Shown here in pieces: positions 46,358-54,621 of a DNA stretch of 64,000 bases. Made by a program: the position numbers and the translations under genes. This stretch comes from Fimbriimonas ginsengisoli Gsoil 348 (lineage in GTDB: Bacteria; Armatimonadota; Fimbriimonadia; Fimbriimonadales; Fimbriimonadaceae). Each line of letters opens with the position of its first letter. Positions within the stretch are counted from its first letter, which is position 1. The notes under the pieces were generated by a model. It did no database searches. It was not told the DNA's origin and saw nothing but the letters and a program-made list of their open reading frames with translations. The DNA is taken from positions 868,001 to 932,000 of the forward strand of contig NZ_CP007139.1 of NCBI RefSeq assembly GCF_000724625.1, given 5' to 3'.

Positions 46358-47410
46358 ATGGGACTTGCAAATGTAACGGTTCTCGTTGTGCTGGCGCTTG
46401 GTGGCGCGCAGGCAAAGCAAACAAAGCGGGTGAAGCGGCCGGCTCAGGCGGCGAAGATGATTCAGGCCAAGCTAACGCTTGGCCAGCCGGTCCAACTCGG
46501 CTCGGTGGCGGTCGTCCCGATCGAGTCGACCCTTCCGCTGTCGCGGGAGGAATACATGACGCTCTTCGAGGCGATGAAGCTAGGAGTGGTCAAGGTCATC
46601 GAAGTCCAGGGCGGCGGAGAGGTCAACGACGTCGAGGTCGAGAACAACGGCACCCGGCCGATCTTGCTTCTGGCCGGCGAGCTGCTCCTCGGCGGCCAGC
46701 AGGATCGGATCGTGGCGAAGGACTGCATCGTCGCTCCTCACGAGCGACGCCGGGTACCCGTTTTCTGCGTCGAACACGGCCGATGGAACGGAACTCCGGC
46801 ATTCCAAGCGGCAGATACTCTTGTGGTGGCGGGCGTACGGGCGACGGCATCCGAGTCACAAGACCAAACCAAGGTCTGGGCCAAGGTCGCCGAGACGAAT
46901 GGGAAAGCCAAAGCGGCGCCCAGTACGGGCACGATCCGGGGCACTCTCAACGATCCGACGGTTAAGAAGAATGCCGATCGGCTCCTCGCGGAGATGAAGG
47001 CCAAGTTCCACCAGAGCGGCAAGACCGTCGGTATGATCTTTTGGCTCAACGGAAAGGTCGAGTCGGCGGATATCTTCGGCAACCCAAATCTGTTCGCGCA
47101 TAACCGGGACAAGCTCCTCAAGAGCTATTCGGTGGACGCGCAACTCGCGCCGCACTCGAAGAAGACGTCGGTGGACCAGAAGGTCTGCTCCCAATTCCTC
47201 GCCGACATCGTGAAGGCGGGACGGAGCCGGGGTGAGCGCTCGGCGATGGGAAATACGTTCCGGCTCCAAGACGGAGCAATCGCCGGGTATGAATCCGGAA
47301 ACCGATCCTTCAGCGGCGGTTTGGCCAGTCCAAGCTCGGTCATTGGCGGATCACCCGGCGGACTAGGTCACGGCACCTATCATCCCAAGGATAAGAAGGG
47401 AGGCGGCTAG
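46358..47410 (+). CDS. Secreted ARPP-1/DUF6569 family protein
   Basis: The 350-residue product has a signal peptide (LANVTVLVVLALGGAQA) and the ARPP-1 (DUF6569) pattern: VVPIESTLPLSREEYMTLFEA, EVENNGTRPILLLAGELLLGGQQDR, CIVAPHERRRVPVFCVEHGRW. The C-terminus is glycine-rich and probably disordered. The family occurs in many soil bacteria and its role is unknown; sequence suggests an export-associated, possibly regulatory, protein. GGAGG seven bases before the ATG marks the start. It is the first of the genes lying between the two uvrA halves. The last four bases overlap the stop of the convergent protease gene. Confidence 0.8.
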   Translation: MGLANVTVLVVLALGGAQAKQTKRVKRPAQAAKMIQAKLTLGQPVQLGSVAVVPIESTLPLSREEYMTLFEAMKLGVVKVIEVQGGGEVNDVEVENNGTRPILLLAGELLLGGQQDRIVAKDCIVAPHERRRVPVFCVEHGRWNGTPAFQAADTLVVAGVRATASESQDQTKVWAKVAETNGKAKAAPSTGTIRGTLNDPTVKKNADRLLAEMKAKFHQSGKTVGMIFWLNGKVESADIFGNPNLFAHNRDKLLKSYSVDAQLAPHSKKTSVDQKVCSQFLADIVKAGRSRGERSAMGNTFRLQDGAIAGYESGNRSFSGGLASPSSVIGGSPGGLGHGTYHPKDKKGGG

Positions 47411-49356
47411 CCACCCAATTTAACCGCTTCCTGGGCGGCCAGTTTGCGCAGAGGTACGGGAACGGATTCGTCCGTTCCCGTTCGAACAAGTGTCCGAAGG
47501 TATCGCACCCGTAACGTCCGGATCTCCGGAGATCGGGGAGGCCCCGTCCATAGTGCGCTCTCTATCGAGCCGAAGATCTCGGCGAGCCCGAGTTCGGTTA
47601 GCCGAGAAAGGCGCCCCGGGTCCAGCAGGAGGGCGAACGTCTCGTCCACGGTTTTGGCGAAGCCGGCTTCGGAAAGATGGTTGAGCATCGCGGCATCCCC
47701 CATCAAACTTCTCAAGACAAGCCTCAAGGCTTGGATCTGCTCGGCCCGCGAAACGTCGCCGGGCGGCCCGCTCACCGCCTGCGACCCCCGGCGACCGCCG
47801 ACGTAGGCGATCACATGACCAACTTCTAACGACCACTGGTTACAGACGGCGTTCCGCAGGTTGATCGGCACGGGCGAAGGCCATCCCCTCAGCATCCGGC
47901 TGACGAACCGGAGATTTCTCAGTCCAAGCTCGGTGGCGAGCATCGTCTCGCATCCTTGCTTCTCCCACTGGACGTCAGGGTCCCGCGAAGGCCCTCCCCC
48001 GCATTCGGCGAAGCGAAAATCACGATGGGTTTTTTGTTCGGCAAGCAAGGCGTCCCGGTCGATCGGTGTGGGTGAATAGGCAAACCGAAGAGCAAATCGG
48101 TCGTAGTCTCCTACCTCGGGAATCCTGACCGCTCGATCCTGTGGCTGGCCCACGTAATTAAATCTGCCGTACGACATTATCGAGGCGACGGCTCCGTGCT
48201 CGTGAACAAATGCCCGGTTGCGAAGCTGGGCAACGGTATAGACGGAACTCGCGAGCGAGTTATGGTCCAGCCCCAGCACGTGGCCGATCTCGTGCGCCAC
48301 CGTGTACTGCAATAGCCTCCCCTGGAGGTCCACCGGCAACGGCCAACGGCGCGCCGCCGGATCGCCGGGAGCGGCCTGAACGACGTAGGTTCTGGCCAGG
48401 AGTCCGATCACCCGCGATCCGATCACGACTTTCCCAGAAAGGGTCTCCCCCGTTCGCGGATCGGAAACGGCGTATCCCGTGGCGTTTTCGCCCGAGCCGT
48501 CGCTCCAGCGAATCACACTGCGTCGAATGTCGGCCGGATTCCATGTGTCGTCCGCCGTCGCATCCCGGCATCCAAGCACGTTCTCCCACCCGAGAGCCCG
48601 ATAAGCCTGGTTCCACTCCTCGACGGCCCCCCGGAGGTAAGGCCGCCAGATCTTAGGGACCTCCGGAGCGATTTCGAAGACGATCGGGTGGGCCGGGATA
48701 AAGCGGCCGTCGGCGCGCGGCTGACCTTCCAGCCGGAATTTCCTAATGTGCTTGCCGTTCGGGCCGTCGAGATCTAGATAGCCGATCCGCGGGTCGGGTG
48801 CTAAGCCAGGCATTTGATCCTTGGGCAGCCAAACGAGCGAGTGGTACACCGTGGCGACCACCGGCCTGGCTTCTTTTAGTGGGAACACGGCGTGGACGCG
48901 GGCTTGGAACCCTTCGGAATCGCCGTCAAACCGCTCTACCCGCGTCCTCTGTGAGTCAACGCCGTTGGCATGCAGTGCCCATCCGGGCGACAGTTCGGGC
49001 ACGTCGCCACGAAGGATCGGACCGACGTCGATCGATTCCCCTGGCCGCACGTCGAAGGAATGGACGAGGTGCTCCTGAAAGCGGCCGCTGGCCCGATCCT
49101 TTGTTAGACCAACCAGGTCGATCGAGCCCTCCTTCCGAACCCATCGAACTTGCAGCGATTGCGCGAGGCGAATCGTGTACTGGTTGCTCGTCTCCGGGCC
49201 CTCTAACTGCACGTTCCACAGCATCGGACGATCGAACGCGTCTGCCTTCAAATGAAGGAGCTGGCGTCCGCCTGCCGATGTTGCCGTCAACGGCCCTTGG
49301 CAGGGGACGGTCGCCGCAGAGGATAAACAGAGCGCAACAACGATTGCCCGGCACAT
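47407..49356 (-). CDS. Secreted metzincin zinc protease (DUF4953/DUF5117-like)
   Basis: The 649-residue protein has a signal peptide (AIVVALCLSSAATVPC), an N-terminal beta-rich region of the DUF5117 type and a metzincin catalytic site VAHEIGHVLGLDHN (about residue 350) with the extended HExxHxxGxxH. SIMSYGRFNY about 40 residues later serves as Met-turn. It is the 'zinc-dependent metalloprotease' type common in Bacteroidota and soil bacteria. The length is shorter than the typical 800 residues because the region after the Met-turn is reduced. Monocistronic. Confidence 0.88.
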   Translation of the reverse strand: MCRAIVVALCLSSAATVPCQGPLTATSAGGRQLLHLKADAFDRPMLWNVQLEGPETSNQYTIRLAQSLQVRWVRKEGSIDLVGLTKDRASGRFQEHLVHSFDVRPGESIDVGPILRGDVPELSPGWALHANGVDSQRTRVERFDGDSEGFQARVHAVFPLKEARPVVATVYHSLVWLPKDQMPGLAPDPRIGYLDLDGPNGKHIRKFRLEGQPRADGRFIPAHPIVFEIAPEVPKIWRPYLRGAVEEWNQAYRALGWENVLGCRDATADDTWNPADIRRSVIRWSDGSGENATGYAVSDPRTGETLSGKVVIGSRVIGLLARTYVVQAAPGDPAARRWPLPVDLQGRLLQYTVAHEIGHVLGLDHNSLASSVYTVAQLRNRAFVHEHGAVASIMSYGRFNYVGQPQDRAVRIPEVGDYDRFALRFAYSPTPIDRDALLAEQKTHRDFRFAECGGGPSRDPDVQWEKQGCETMLATELGLRNLRFVSRMLRGWPSPVPINLRNAVCNQWSLEVGHVIAYVGGRRGSQAVSGPPGDVSRAEQIQALRLVLRSLMGDAAMLNHLSEAGFAKTVDETFALLLDPGRLSRLTELGLAEIFGSIESALWTGPPRSPEIRTLRVRYLRTLVRTGTDESVPVPLRKLAAQEAVKLGG

Positions 49357-49405
49357 GATTTAAGCTGGACATGGATACAAACCGTGCGGCCGGATTGGTT
49401 CCAGC

Positions 49406-50494
49406 CTACGGTAGGTTCATTCCCAACGCTTTTGCGACCACGGGGTCTACGACGATCTTCCCGCCGACCCGATGGCGGTCAAAGCCGAATCCCTCGTCCC
49501 AACCCCAGCTAGCCCAACCGACGCGGTTTTGCTTGAGCACGCTGCCGAAGTCGCGGAACCAGTTGGCGCGATGCTCCGGCTTGGCCGCCACCGGGAAGAC
49601 CCCGAACTCCCCGCAGTAAAGCGGCGCCTTATTCTTGCGTCCCCAGTCGATCGCCTGGCGGAAATTCTCGGTCATCTTTTCCCGGTTCCATCGCTCCCTG
49701 CCATAGTTCTCGAGCATCTTCCGCGACTCTTCCGGGAGCCCCGGCAGAAGCGGCGCTACCGCCTCAGGACTCGACGGATACGGAACTCCGCGGAGTGGCT
49801 TGACGGCTTCGCCCGCCCAGGTTGCCGCCTGGTGGGTGAACGGGAAAGGATCGTAGGTGTGGAACGAGTAGACGACGTTGCGGTCCGCGAGCGGCTCCAA
49901 CTGTTGCAGTCCATAGATGCCGCCCCAATTCGCGCCGCTGGCGATGATCGTGTGGCGGGGGGCCGAGGCGCGGATCGTCTTCGCGAGCCGGGGGAGGAGC
50001 ACTTTCCACTCGGATTCCTTGTGGTCGAAAACCGGCTCGTTCACGATTTCGAGAAAGACCCGGTTCGGATCGAAGTGGCTAAGACGTTTGGCGGCGATTC
50101 CCCAGAAGTTCTGGAATTGCGACTCCCACGCCGGATCGGCCTCGTCGCGCCGGTTCTCGTTGTGCATATCGACCACCACGGCCAGTCCGTGATCGAGGAA
50201 CCGCTGGATTGCCTTCTCGATATAGCCCCACTCATGCTCCTTGGGCGCGCCGGTGACCGGAGTCATGACGAGCTGCGGAGCGATGCACAGGCGGACATGC
50301 CGAAGCCCCATCCGCCGCATCATCACCATCTCATCGTCGCCGATGTAGCCGGCCCAGTGGGCGTCGTCGGACTTCTCCGGGAACCGGAACCAACGGCATA
50401 CGTTCACTCCCGTGGCAAGGTGGGCAAGCCGCCCGGCAGGTACGCCTACGCCCGTAGAGTGGAGCAAAAGAGAGGCCAACAACGCTGTCGTCAT
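49406..50494 (-). CDS. Glycoside hydrolase family 5 (cellulase-like)
   Basis: The 362-residue protein has a short signal peptide and a GH-A TIM barrel. Acid/base glutamate lies in LEIVNEPVF (about residue 143) and the nucleophile in LYCGEFGVF (about 300); other conserved positions include DMHNENR and VYSFHTYDPF. GH5 enzymes cleave beta-1,4-glucans, mannans or related glycosides outside the cytoplasm; the subfamily and substrate are open. TATATT ends seven bases before the ATG. Confidence 0.9.
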   Translation of the reverse strand: MTTALLASLLLHSTGVGVPAGRLAHLATGVNVCRWFRFPEKSDDAHWAGYIGDDEMVMMRRMGLRHVRLCIAPQLVMTPVTGAPKEHEWGYIEKAIQRFLDHGLAVVVDMHNENRRDEADPAWESQFQNFWGIAAKRLSHFDPNRVFLEIVNEPVFDHKESEWKVLLPRLAKTIRASAPRHTIIASGANWGGIYGLQQLEPLADRNVVYSFHTYDPFPFTHQAATWAGEAVKPLRGVPYPSSPEAVAPLLPGLPEESRKMLENYGRERWNREKMTENFRQAIDWGRKNKAPLYCGEFGVFPVAAKPEHRANWFRDFGSVLKQNRVGWASWGWDEGFGFDRHRVGGKIVVDPVVAKALGMNLP

Positions 50495-50501
50495 GGCCTC
50501 T

Positions 50502-50507
50502 AATATA
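50502..50507 (-). promoter_or_regulatory. Putative -10 element (TATATT) of the GH5 gene
   Basis: The minus strand reads TATATT, AGAGGCC, ATG. The same AGAGGC word stands before the ATG of the Uma2 gene and the GH gene at 54622. Confidence 0.45.
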
Positions 50508-50582
50508 TCTGTATATCGACCATCTGGAGGAAATGATATTCGTCGGCGGGGGCAATCTTAGATCCGTCCCTGGCCGCCCTGC

Positions 50583-50613
50583 GATCCCTCCCGACGCGCC
50601 GTCGGGAGGGATC
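50583..50613. repeat. Perfect 14-bp-stem palindrome
   Basis: GATCCCTCCCGACG, loop CGC, CGTCGGGAGGGATC. It lies 36 bases behind the msrA stop and may stop transcription, but no T-run follows. GATCCCTCC also appears in the REP cluster at 60090. Confidence 0.7.
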
Positions 50614-50649
50614 GACAAGAACGGGACTTGATTGGATTGGGGACAGGGA

Positions 50650-51351
50650 CTACTGTTTCTTCAGCCGATCCGCGAATTTGTGCCGAAACTCGATCACATG
50701 CGGCTCCACGATGGCGGCGCAGTAACCGGCGTTCATCGTCATCCTTTGCGCGTCGGTCGCCTTCTCGTACTTCTCAAAGTAGTTCTGGTGATACTCCTCG
50801 GCCGGCGTGTAGTTCTTGAGCGGCTCGATCGAGGTCACGATCGGATTCTTCCAAAGCTTCGCTTTGGCGATCTCGTCACGGATCTTTATCGCCAACTCCT
50901 TCTCTTCGGGCGACGAATAGAAGATGGCCGAGCGATACTGCGTCCCGTGATCCGGCCCCTGCTGATTCAGCGTGGTCGGGTTGTGGATCGTGAAGAAGAT
51001 CCGGAGAAGGTCGGCTTCTGAAATGACCTTTGGATCGAATACGACTCGGACCGCTTCTGCATGCCCGGTCTGGCCGCTGCACACTTCCTCATAGTCGACG
51101 CCCGGATGCTGTCCCCCGGCATAGCCGCTCTCCGCGAAATAGACGCCCCGAAGCTGGTCCATCTGGCTCTCGACGCACCAGAAGCAGCCGCCCGCGACTA
51201 CCAGCGTCTTCGACCCGGCCGGCGCCGGCTTCGGCGTTCTTGGAGCCGAGACCTTCTGCAGCCCGTTCATTGGGTTCCAAGAGAACGCCATCACCACCAC
51301 CGCCACCAATCCAATTATCACCAGCGCCTTTGACATGAGCATGTTCACCAT
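50650..51351 (-). CDS. msrA: Peptide-methionine (S)-S-oxide reductase MsrA, exported or membrane-anchored
   Basis: The 233-residue enzyme has the catalytic GGCFWCVE at about residue 55 and the MsrA blocks SGYAGG, GQTGHAEAVRVVFDP, NQQGPDHGTQYRSAIFY and EEYHQNYF. It also has a C-terminal NAGYC that can act as resolving cysteine. An N-terminal hydrophobic segment (LVIIGLVAVVVMAFSW) puts it outside the cytoplasm, where it repairs methionine S-sulfoxide in secreted proteins. The fused MsrB domain of some relatives is absent. Confidence 0.93.
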   Translation of the reverse strand: MVNMLMSKALVIIGLVAVVVMAFSWNPMNGLQKVSAPRTPKPAPAGSKTLVVAGGCFWCVESQMDQLRGVYFAESGYAGGQHPGVDYEEVCSGQTGHAEAVRVVFDPKVISEADLLRIFFTIHNPTTLNQQGPDHGTQYRSAIFYSSPEEKELAIKIRDEIAKAKLWKNPIVTSIEPLKNYTPAEEYHQNYFEKYEKATDAQRMTMNAGYCAAIVEPHVIEFRHKFADRLKKQ

Positions 51352-51483
51352 TTACTACGTTTCGTAATCCCGGATGACGTCGAATGGTTCCCAGCTGATT
51401 GAATCGGTTTCGATCCTAGGCCGAGGAAGGGAGGCTAGCGGGGCAGCCCTGCTCAACCTAGATCGCTCGTTGACCTTTGTTGT

Positions 51484-51592
51484 CTGAACAAACCCTCCGC
51501 CGACCCGTAGGGTCGCAGAACTTAGCCAGGGTGTCGAAGACCCCTGGTCCCCCTGCGGCCACGTTATCGACCCCGGAGGCGGTCGCAGAGCT
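51484..51592. repeat. REP cluster left of the RAYT remnant
   Basis: Palindromes CGACCC/GGGTCG and CCAGGGGTC-type words (here in the orientation TTAGCCAGGGTGTCGAAGAC) form a unit that is the inverted copy of those at 51764-51960. CGACCCCGG follows next to the remnant. Confidence 0.7.
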
Positions 51593-51720
51593 CTAGTCGA
51601 GAAACTCCGGTTCGAAGGGAACGCCTGCGAAGCGGAGGAGATCGGCGAATTCCTCTTGGAACGACCGGACGCGATGCTGAAAACGAGGTGTACGTTTAAG
51701 CTCAGGTAAGTGGCCGGCAT
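51593..51720 (-). pseudogene. Remnant of a REP-associated tyrosine transposase (RAYT, IS200-like)
   Basis: From 51720 the minus strand encodes MPATYLSLNVHLVFS, the typical first residues of TnpA-REP proteins. At about 51676 it jumps, in another frame, to HRVRSFQEEFADLLRFAG and FEPEFLD with a stop at 51593, the usual C-terminus. The middle with the HUH and Tyr residues is deleted, so no active enzyme is possible. Inverted REPs flank the remnant on both sides. Confidence 0.75.
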
Positions 51721-51763
51721 CTCCCGGAGATTCTGCCACCTTGATGCGCTTCTCTTCTGCGAC

Positions 51764-51960
51764 CCCCTCCGGGGTCGGGAACCATGGTCGCTCCTTCCCA
51801 GGGGTCTTCGACACCCTGGCTAAGCTCTGCGACCCTTCGGGTCGGGGGAGGGTGCTGGTGTCCTCAGGCGGAGGAACGCCTTCCCAGGGGTCTTCGACCA
51901 CCCTGGCTAAGCTCTGCGACCCTTCGGGTCGGGAAACGCTCGGGCACGCTCGCGAAAGCC
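51764..51960. repeat. Two direct REP units upstream of the uvrA C-half
   Basis: Two near-identical units (CCCAGGGGTCTTCGAC, CACCCTGGCTAAGCTCTG, CGACCCTTCGGGTCGG) start at about 51798 and 51886, preceded by CGACCCCCTCCGGGGTCG at 51763-51781. Each unit can fold into two hairpins. They are inverted relative to those at 51484-51592. Confidence 0.8.
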
Positions 51961-51982
51961 TTCGCTTTCGATAGAGCAAACC

Positions 51983-52012
51983 GTGACATATGCCATGCAA
52001 ATGACGTAGACT
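51983..52012 (+). promoter_or_regulatory. Putative own promoter of the uvrA C-half
   Basis: GTGACA (51983-51988), an 18-base spacer and TAGACT (52007-52012). It has the same spacing as the 16S promoter. The ATG at 52024 would lie about five bases after the transcript start. Confidence 0.5.
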
Positions 52013-52023
52013 GCAGTGCAGGT

Positions 52024-53160
52024 ATGGCGGATGGCTGGATCGTCATAAAGAATGCGAGCGGGCATAACCTCAAAGGGGTGGATGTCGCGATTCCGCTTGG
52101 GCTTTTCGTGTGCGTTACCGGGGTTTCGGGCTCGGGAAAGTCGACGCTCGTTCAAGACACCCTATTTCCCCGCCTCATGTTCGAGGTCTACGGAACCCGA
52201 ACCGTCTGGGAGCCGCACGACTCCGTCGAAGGGCTCGAAAACTTCGATAAGGTCATCGACATCGACCAATCCCCGATTGGCCGCACCCCTCGATCGAACC
52301 CCGCTACCTACACCGGCACCTTCGACATGATTCGGGAGCTGTTCTCGATGACGCAGGACGCCAAAATCCGCGGATATAAGGTCGGTCGGTTCAGCTTCAA
52401 CGTCAAAGGCGGGCGCTGCGAGGCGTGTAAAGGTGACGGCGTTCTAAAGATCGAAATGGTCTTCCTGCCGGACGTCTACGTCCCGTGCGAGGTCTGTAAA
52501 GGAAAGCGCTACAACCGCGAGACGATGGAGGTCAAGTACAAGGGGAAGAACATCTCCGAAGTGCTGGAGATGACCATCGACGACGCGGTCGAGTTCTTCC
52601 GCCCGATACCCAAGATCTTCCGCAAGCTGGAAACGCTACAAGAGGTCGGCCTCGGCTATATCCGCATGGGGCAACCCGCCACCACGCTCTCCGGCGGCGA
52701 AGCTCAGCGAATCAAACTCGCCGCCGAGCTCAGCAAGCGCAGCACCGGCAGCACCATTTACATCCTTGATGAGCCGACGACCGGCCTCCACTTCGAGGAC
52801 GTGCGCAAACTTCTTGCTGTGCTTCACCGTCTAGTCGATCAAGGGAACTCTGTGCTGGTCATCGAGCATAACCTGGACGTGATCAAGACCGCCGACTACC
52901 TCATCGATATGGGTCCCGAGGGTGGAAACGGAGGCGGAACGGTCGTCGGCGTTGGCACCCCGGAAGAGCTCGCCCGAAACGAACGGTCGCACACCGGCCG
53001 GTACTTGAAGGAGATCTTCCAAAGGAAGAACCACCCGTACGAGGGGACGGCTACCACTCGAGAAGCGCAGTTCAACGCTCCCCGGGCGCGGACCGCCAAG
53101 TCGGATGGCGCACCCAAGCGAAAGGCTGCCGGTAAACGCCGGCAAACGGCGGCCACATGA
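52024..53160 (+). CDS. uvrA: Excinuclease ABC subunit A, C-terminal half (split UvrA)
   Basis: The 378-residue product is the second ABC half of UvrA. It begins at [20 protein letters not shown], equivalent to the first strand after the interdomain linker of E. coli UvrA. It then has Walker [30 protein letters not shown], the zinc module [10 protein letters not shown]...[10 protein letters not shown], signature [12 protein letters not shown], Walker [16 protein letters not shown] and H-loop [10 protein letters not shown]. All catalytic elements are intact. A basic tail of about 40 residues follows. The frame is open upstream to 51784, but that stretch is REP sequence, so I use the ATG at 52024. 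No Shine-Dalgarno is seen. It overlaps the next gene by four bases (ATGA). Confidence 0.95.
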   Translation: MADGWIVIKNASGHNLKGVDVAIPLGLFVCVTGVSGSGKSTLVQDTLFPRLMFEVYGTRTVWEPHDSVEGLENFDKVIDIDQSPIGRTPRSNPATYTGTFDMIRELFSMTQDAKIRGYKVGRFSFNVKGGRCEACKGDGVLKIEMVFLPDVYVPCEVCKGKRYNRETMEVKYKGKNISEVLEMTIDDAVEFFRPIPKIFRKLETLQEVGLGYIRMGQPATTLSGGEAQRIKLAAELSKRSTGSTIYILDEPTTGLHFEDVRKLLAVLHRLVDQGNSVLVIEHNLDVIKTADYLIDMGPEGGNGGGTVVGVGTPEELARNERSHTGRYLKEIFQRKNHPYEGTATTREAQFNAPRARTAKSDGAPKRKAAGKRRQTAAT

Positions 53161-53774
53161 CCGGCCCCCTCGACCCGGGTTTATGGGTCGTGATCGCGAT
53201 GGTCGCGATCGTCCACTTCACCTGGATCGGCGTGCGTCGCTTTGGGTCCCCCTTTCGACTTGGGTATCTCGCCATCGGGCTCTTGACCACCCTCATCGGC
53301 TTGCTGATGTGCGGCGCGGGTTTATTCTCCAGCAGCCCGCCAGCTCATCCGTCTCCGCTCATCTTCATCGTGCCGTTACTCTCCGGTCTTACCTGGGCGG
53401 CGTGTGCCCGTACCCCCGGCATGGCAATTGGGGCCGTGGCGATCGCCTTCTTCGCGGGCCACTGTCTAAATCTGGTGGTCACCAGCCTCGCGACGCCAAC
53501 CTATGGCGTCTCGCAAGCAGAGTTTCGCAGCATCTCGGAGAGCGTCGCCGCGATCGATCATCCGATCCCCAGGGGCTTCCTCTCTCCAGAGGAAATTCCG
53601 GGACAAGCTACTCTCACCTATTCTGAACCGGCCACCGCCTGGTATTCCCCGCTTACGGGAATCACCTCGTCCCAAATCCATCGGTACCGGATCTGGACTC
53701 CCGGCGGAACGCCGGCCGAAGCCGCCAAGCGCCTCCGTCTCGTACCGGACGACGCACCCGAGCCAAATTCCTGA
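53157..53774 (+). CDS. Membrane protein of unknown function, paralogue of the next gene
   Basis: The 205-residue protein has about four hydrophobic segments in its first 110 residues ([62 protein letters not shown]) and a soluble C-terminal part with [15 protein letters not shown] and YRIWTPGG. The same pattern occurs in the gene at 53829, so the two arose by duplication. Its ATG overlaps the uvrA C-half stop, so it is co-translated with a repair protein, though nothing links it to repair. Confidence 0.7.
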   Translation: MTGPLDPGLWVVIAMVAIVHFTWIGVRRFGSPFRLGYLAIGLLTTLIGLLMCGAGLFSSSPPAHPSPLIFIVPLLSGLTWAACARTPGMAIGAVAIAFFAGHCLNLVVTSLATPTYGVSQAEFRSISESVAAIDHPIPRGFLSPEEIPGQATLTYSEPATAWYSPLTGITSSQIHRYRIWTPGGTPAEAAKRLRLVPDDAPEPNS

Positions 53775-53828
53775 GCGATTCATCCGTCGCTTGAACCGCG
53801 AACGAAGAATTTAGCGTTACTTTAAAAG

Positions 53829-54602
53829 ATGGAGTTTGGCAACGATCCGGCGAAGTGGTTGGTGATCGCCCTCGTCGCGGTCGTCCATCTTGCGGTTTGG
53901 GCCGGCTACCGCTTCGGCGGGCCGTTCCGCTGGAAAGGGTTGGCCGTGGCATTGATACCGGTGCTCTTCTGTGGCCCGATTCCGATGTTCGGCCAAGATT
54001 TGCGGCAATTCTGGGTGCTCCTCACTGTTCCTTTGCTCGCCGGGGCGTACCTGGCATTGCGGCTACGCTCGAACGGCGCCTCCTTTGCCGCCGTCGCCTG
54101 TTCCATGCTCGTCGGAGGAGGCTTGGTTGGCCTCGCCTCCAATTGCGGAGCGGGCGCGACCTATATGGTCGGCCCGATAGAATGGGCGTCGAACGGACAG
54201 TCCGCTACCCCGAGCCAAATCCTGGACGACCTAGCCTATCGTTCGGAGCGTCACGGGATCGGAGCACTCAAGCCGCGCATACAGAAAGCGGGCTACATCG
54301 ACCAATGGATCTTGCCTAACAACGTTAGAGCGCCAGAAGGGACCGTCTCCTTTTTCTATCCGGTTCGAGAGTGGCACTCTTCCATCACCGGCCTATGGAC
54401 TCGCCGACTGCGAACTTTCCGGATATGGACCCCGGCTGGCCCGATCGAGCGCGCCATCGCGAACGCCCGATTAGTTGAATCGACCCCGGGCTTCCCACCC
54501 GCCTCCCCTAGCGATCCAGCGCCTGGTCTAACCAGACCCCAGTTTGAAACAGAATTCCCCCAACTAGCCGAGGCGAAAATCTCCTTGCTATCCAACGATT
54601 AA
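53829..54602 (+). CDS. Membrane protein of unknown function, paralogue of the previous gene
   Basis: The 257-residue protein repeats the plan of its neighbour: WLVIALVAVVHLAVWAGYRFG with a further three hydrophobic segments, then a soluble domain with FFYPVREWHSSITGL and FRIWTPAGP. The C-terminus is proline-rich. TACTTT ends five bases before the ATG. I recognise no family. Confidence 0.7.
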   Translation: MEFGNDPAKWLVIALVAVVHLAVWAGYRFGGPFRWKGLAVALIPVLFCGPIPMFGQDLRQFWVLLTVPLLAGAYLALRLRSNGASFAAVACSMLVGGGLVGLASNCGAGATYMVGPIEWASNGQSATPSQILDDLAYRSERHGIGALKPRIQKAGYIDQWILPNNVRAPEGTVSFFYPVREWHSSITGLWTRRLRTFRIWTPAGPIERAIANARLVESTPGFPPASPSDPAPGLTRPQFETEFPQLAEAKISLLSND

Positions 54603-54608
54603 ACGCGT

Positions 54609-54614
54609 TAACCT
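54609..54614 (+). promoter_or_regulatory. Putative -10 element (TAACCT) of the GH-A gene
   Basis: TAACCT, AGAGGCG, ATG at 54622. AGAGG is too close to the ATG for a normal ribosome site. Confidence 0.35.
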
Positions 54615-54621
54615 AGAGGCG

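Noticed and set aside
51355-52000. Two overlapping minus-strand frames of 121 and 135 codons
   Set aside because: Both are translated mainly from REP units and contain the two out-of-frame pieces of the RAYT remnant; they are not genes.
51784-52023. In-frame N-terminal extension of the uvrA C-half by 80 codons
   Set aside because: The extension is REP sequence in translation (repeated [14 protein letters not shown] words), and the UvrA homology starts at 52024.
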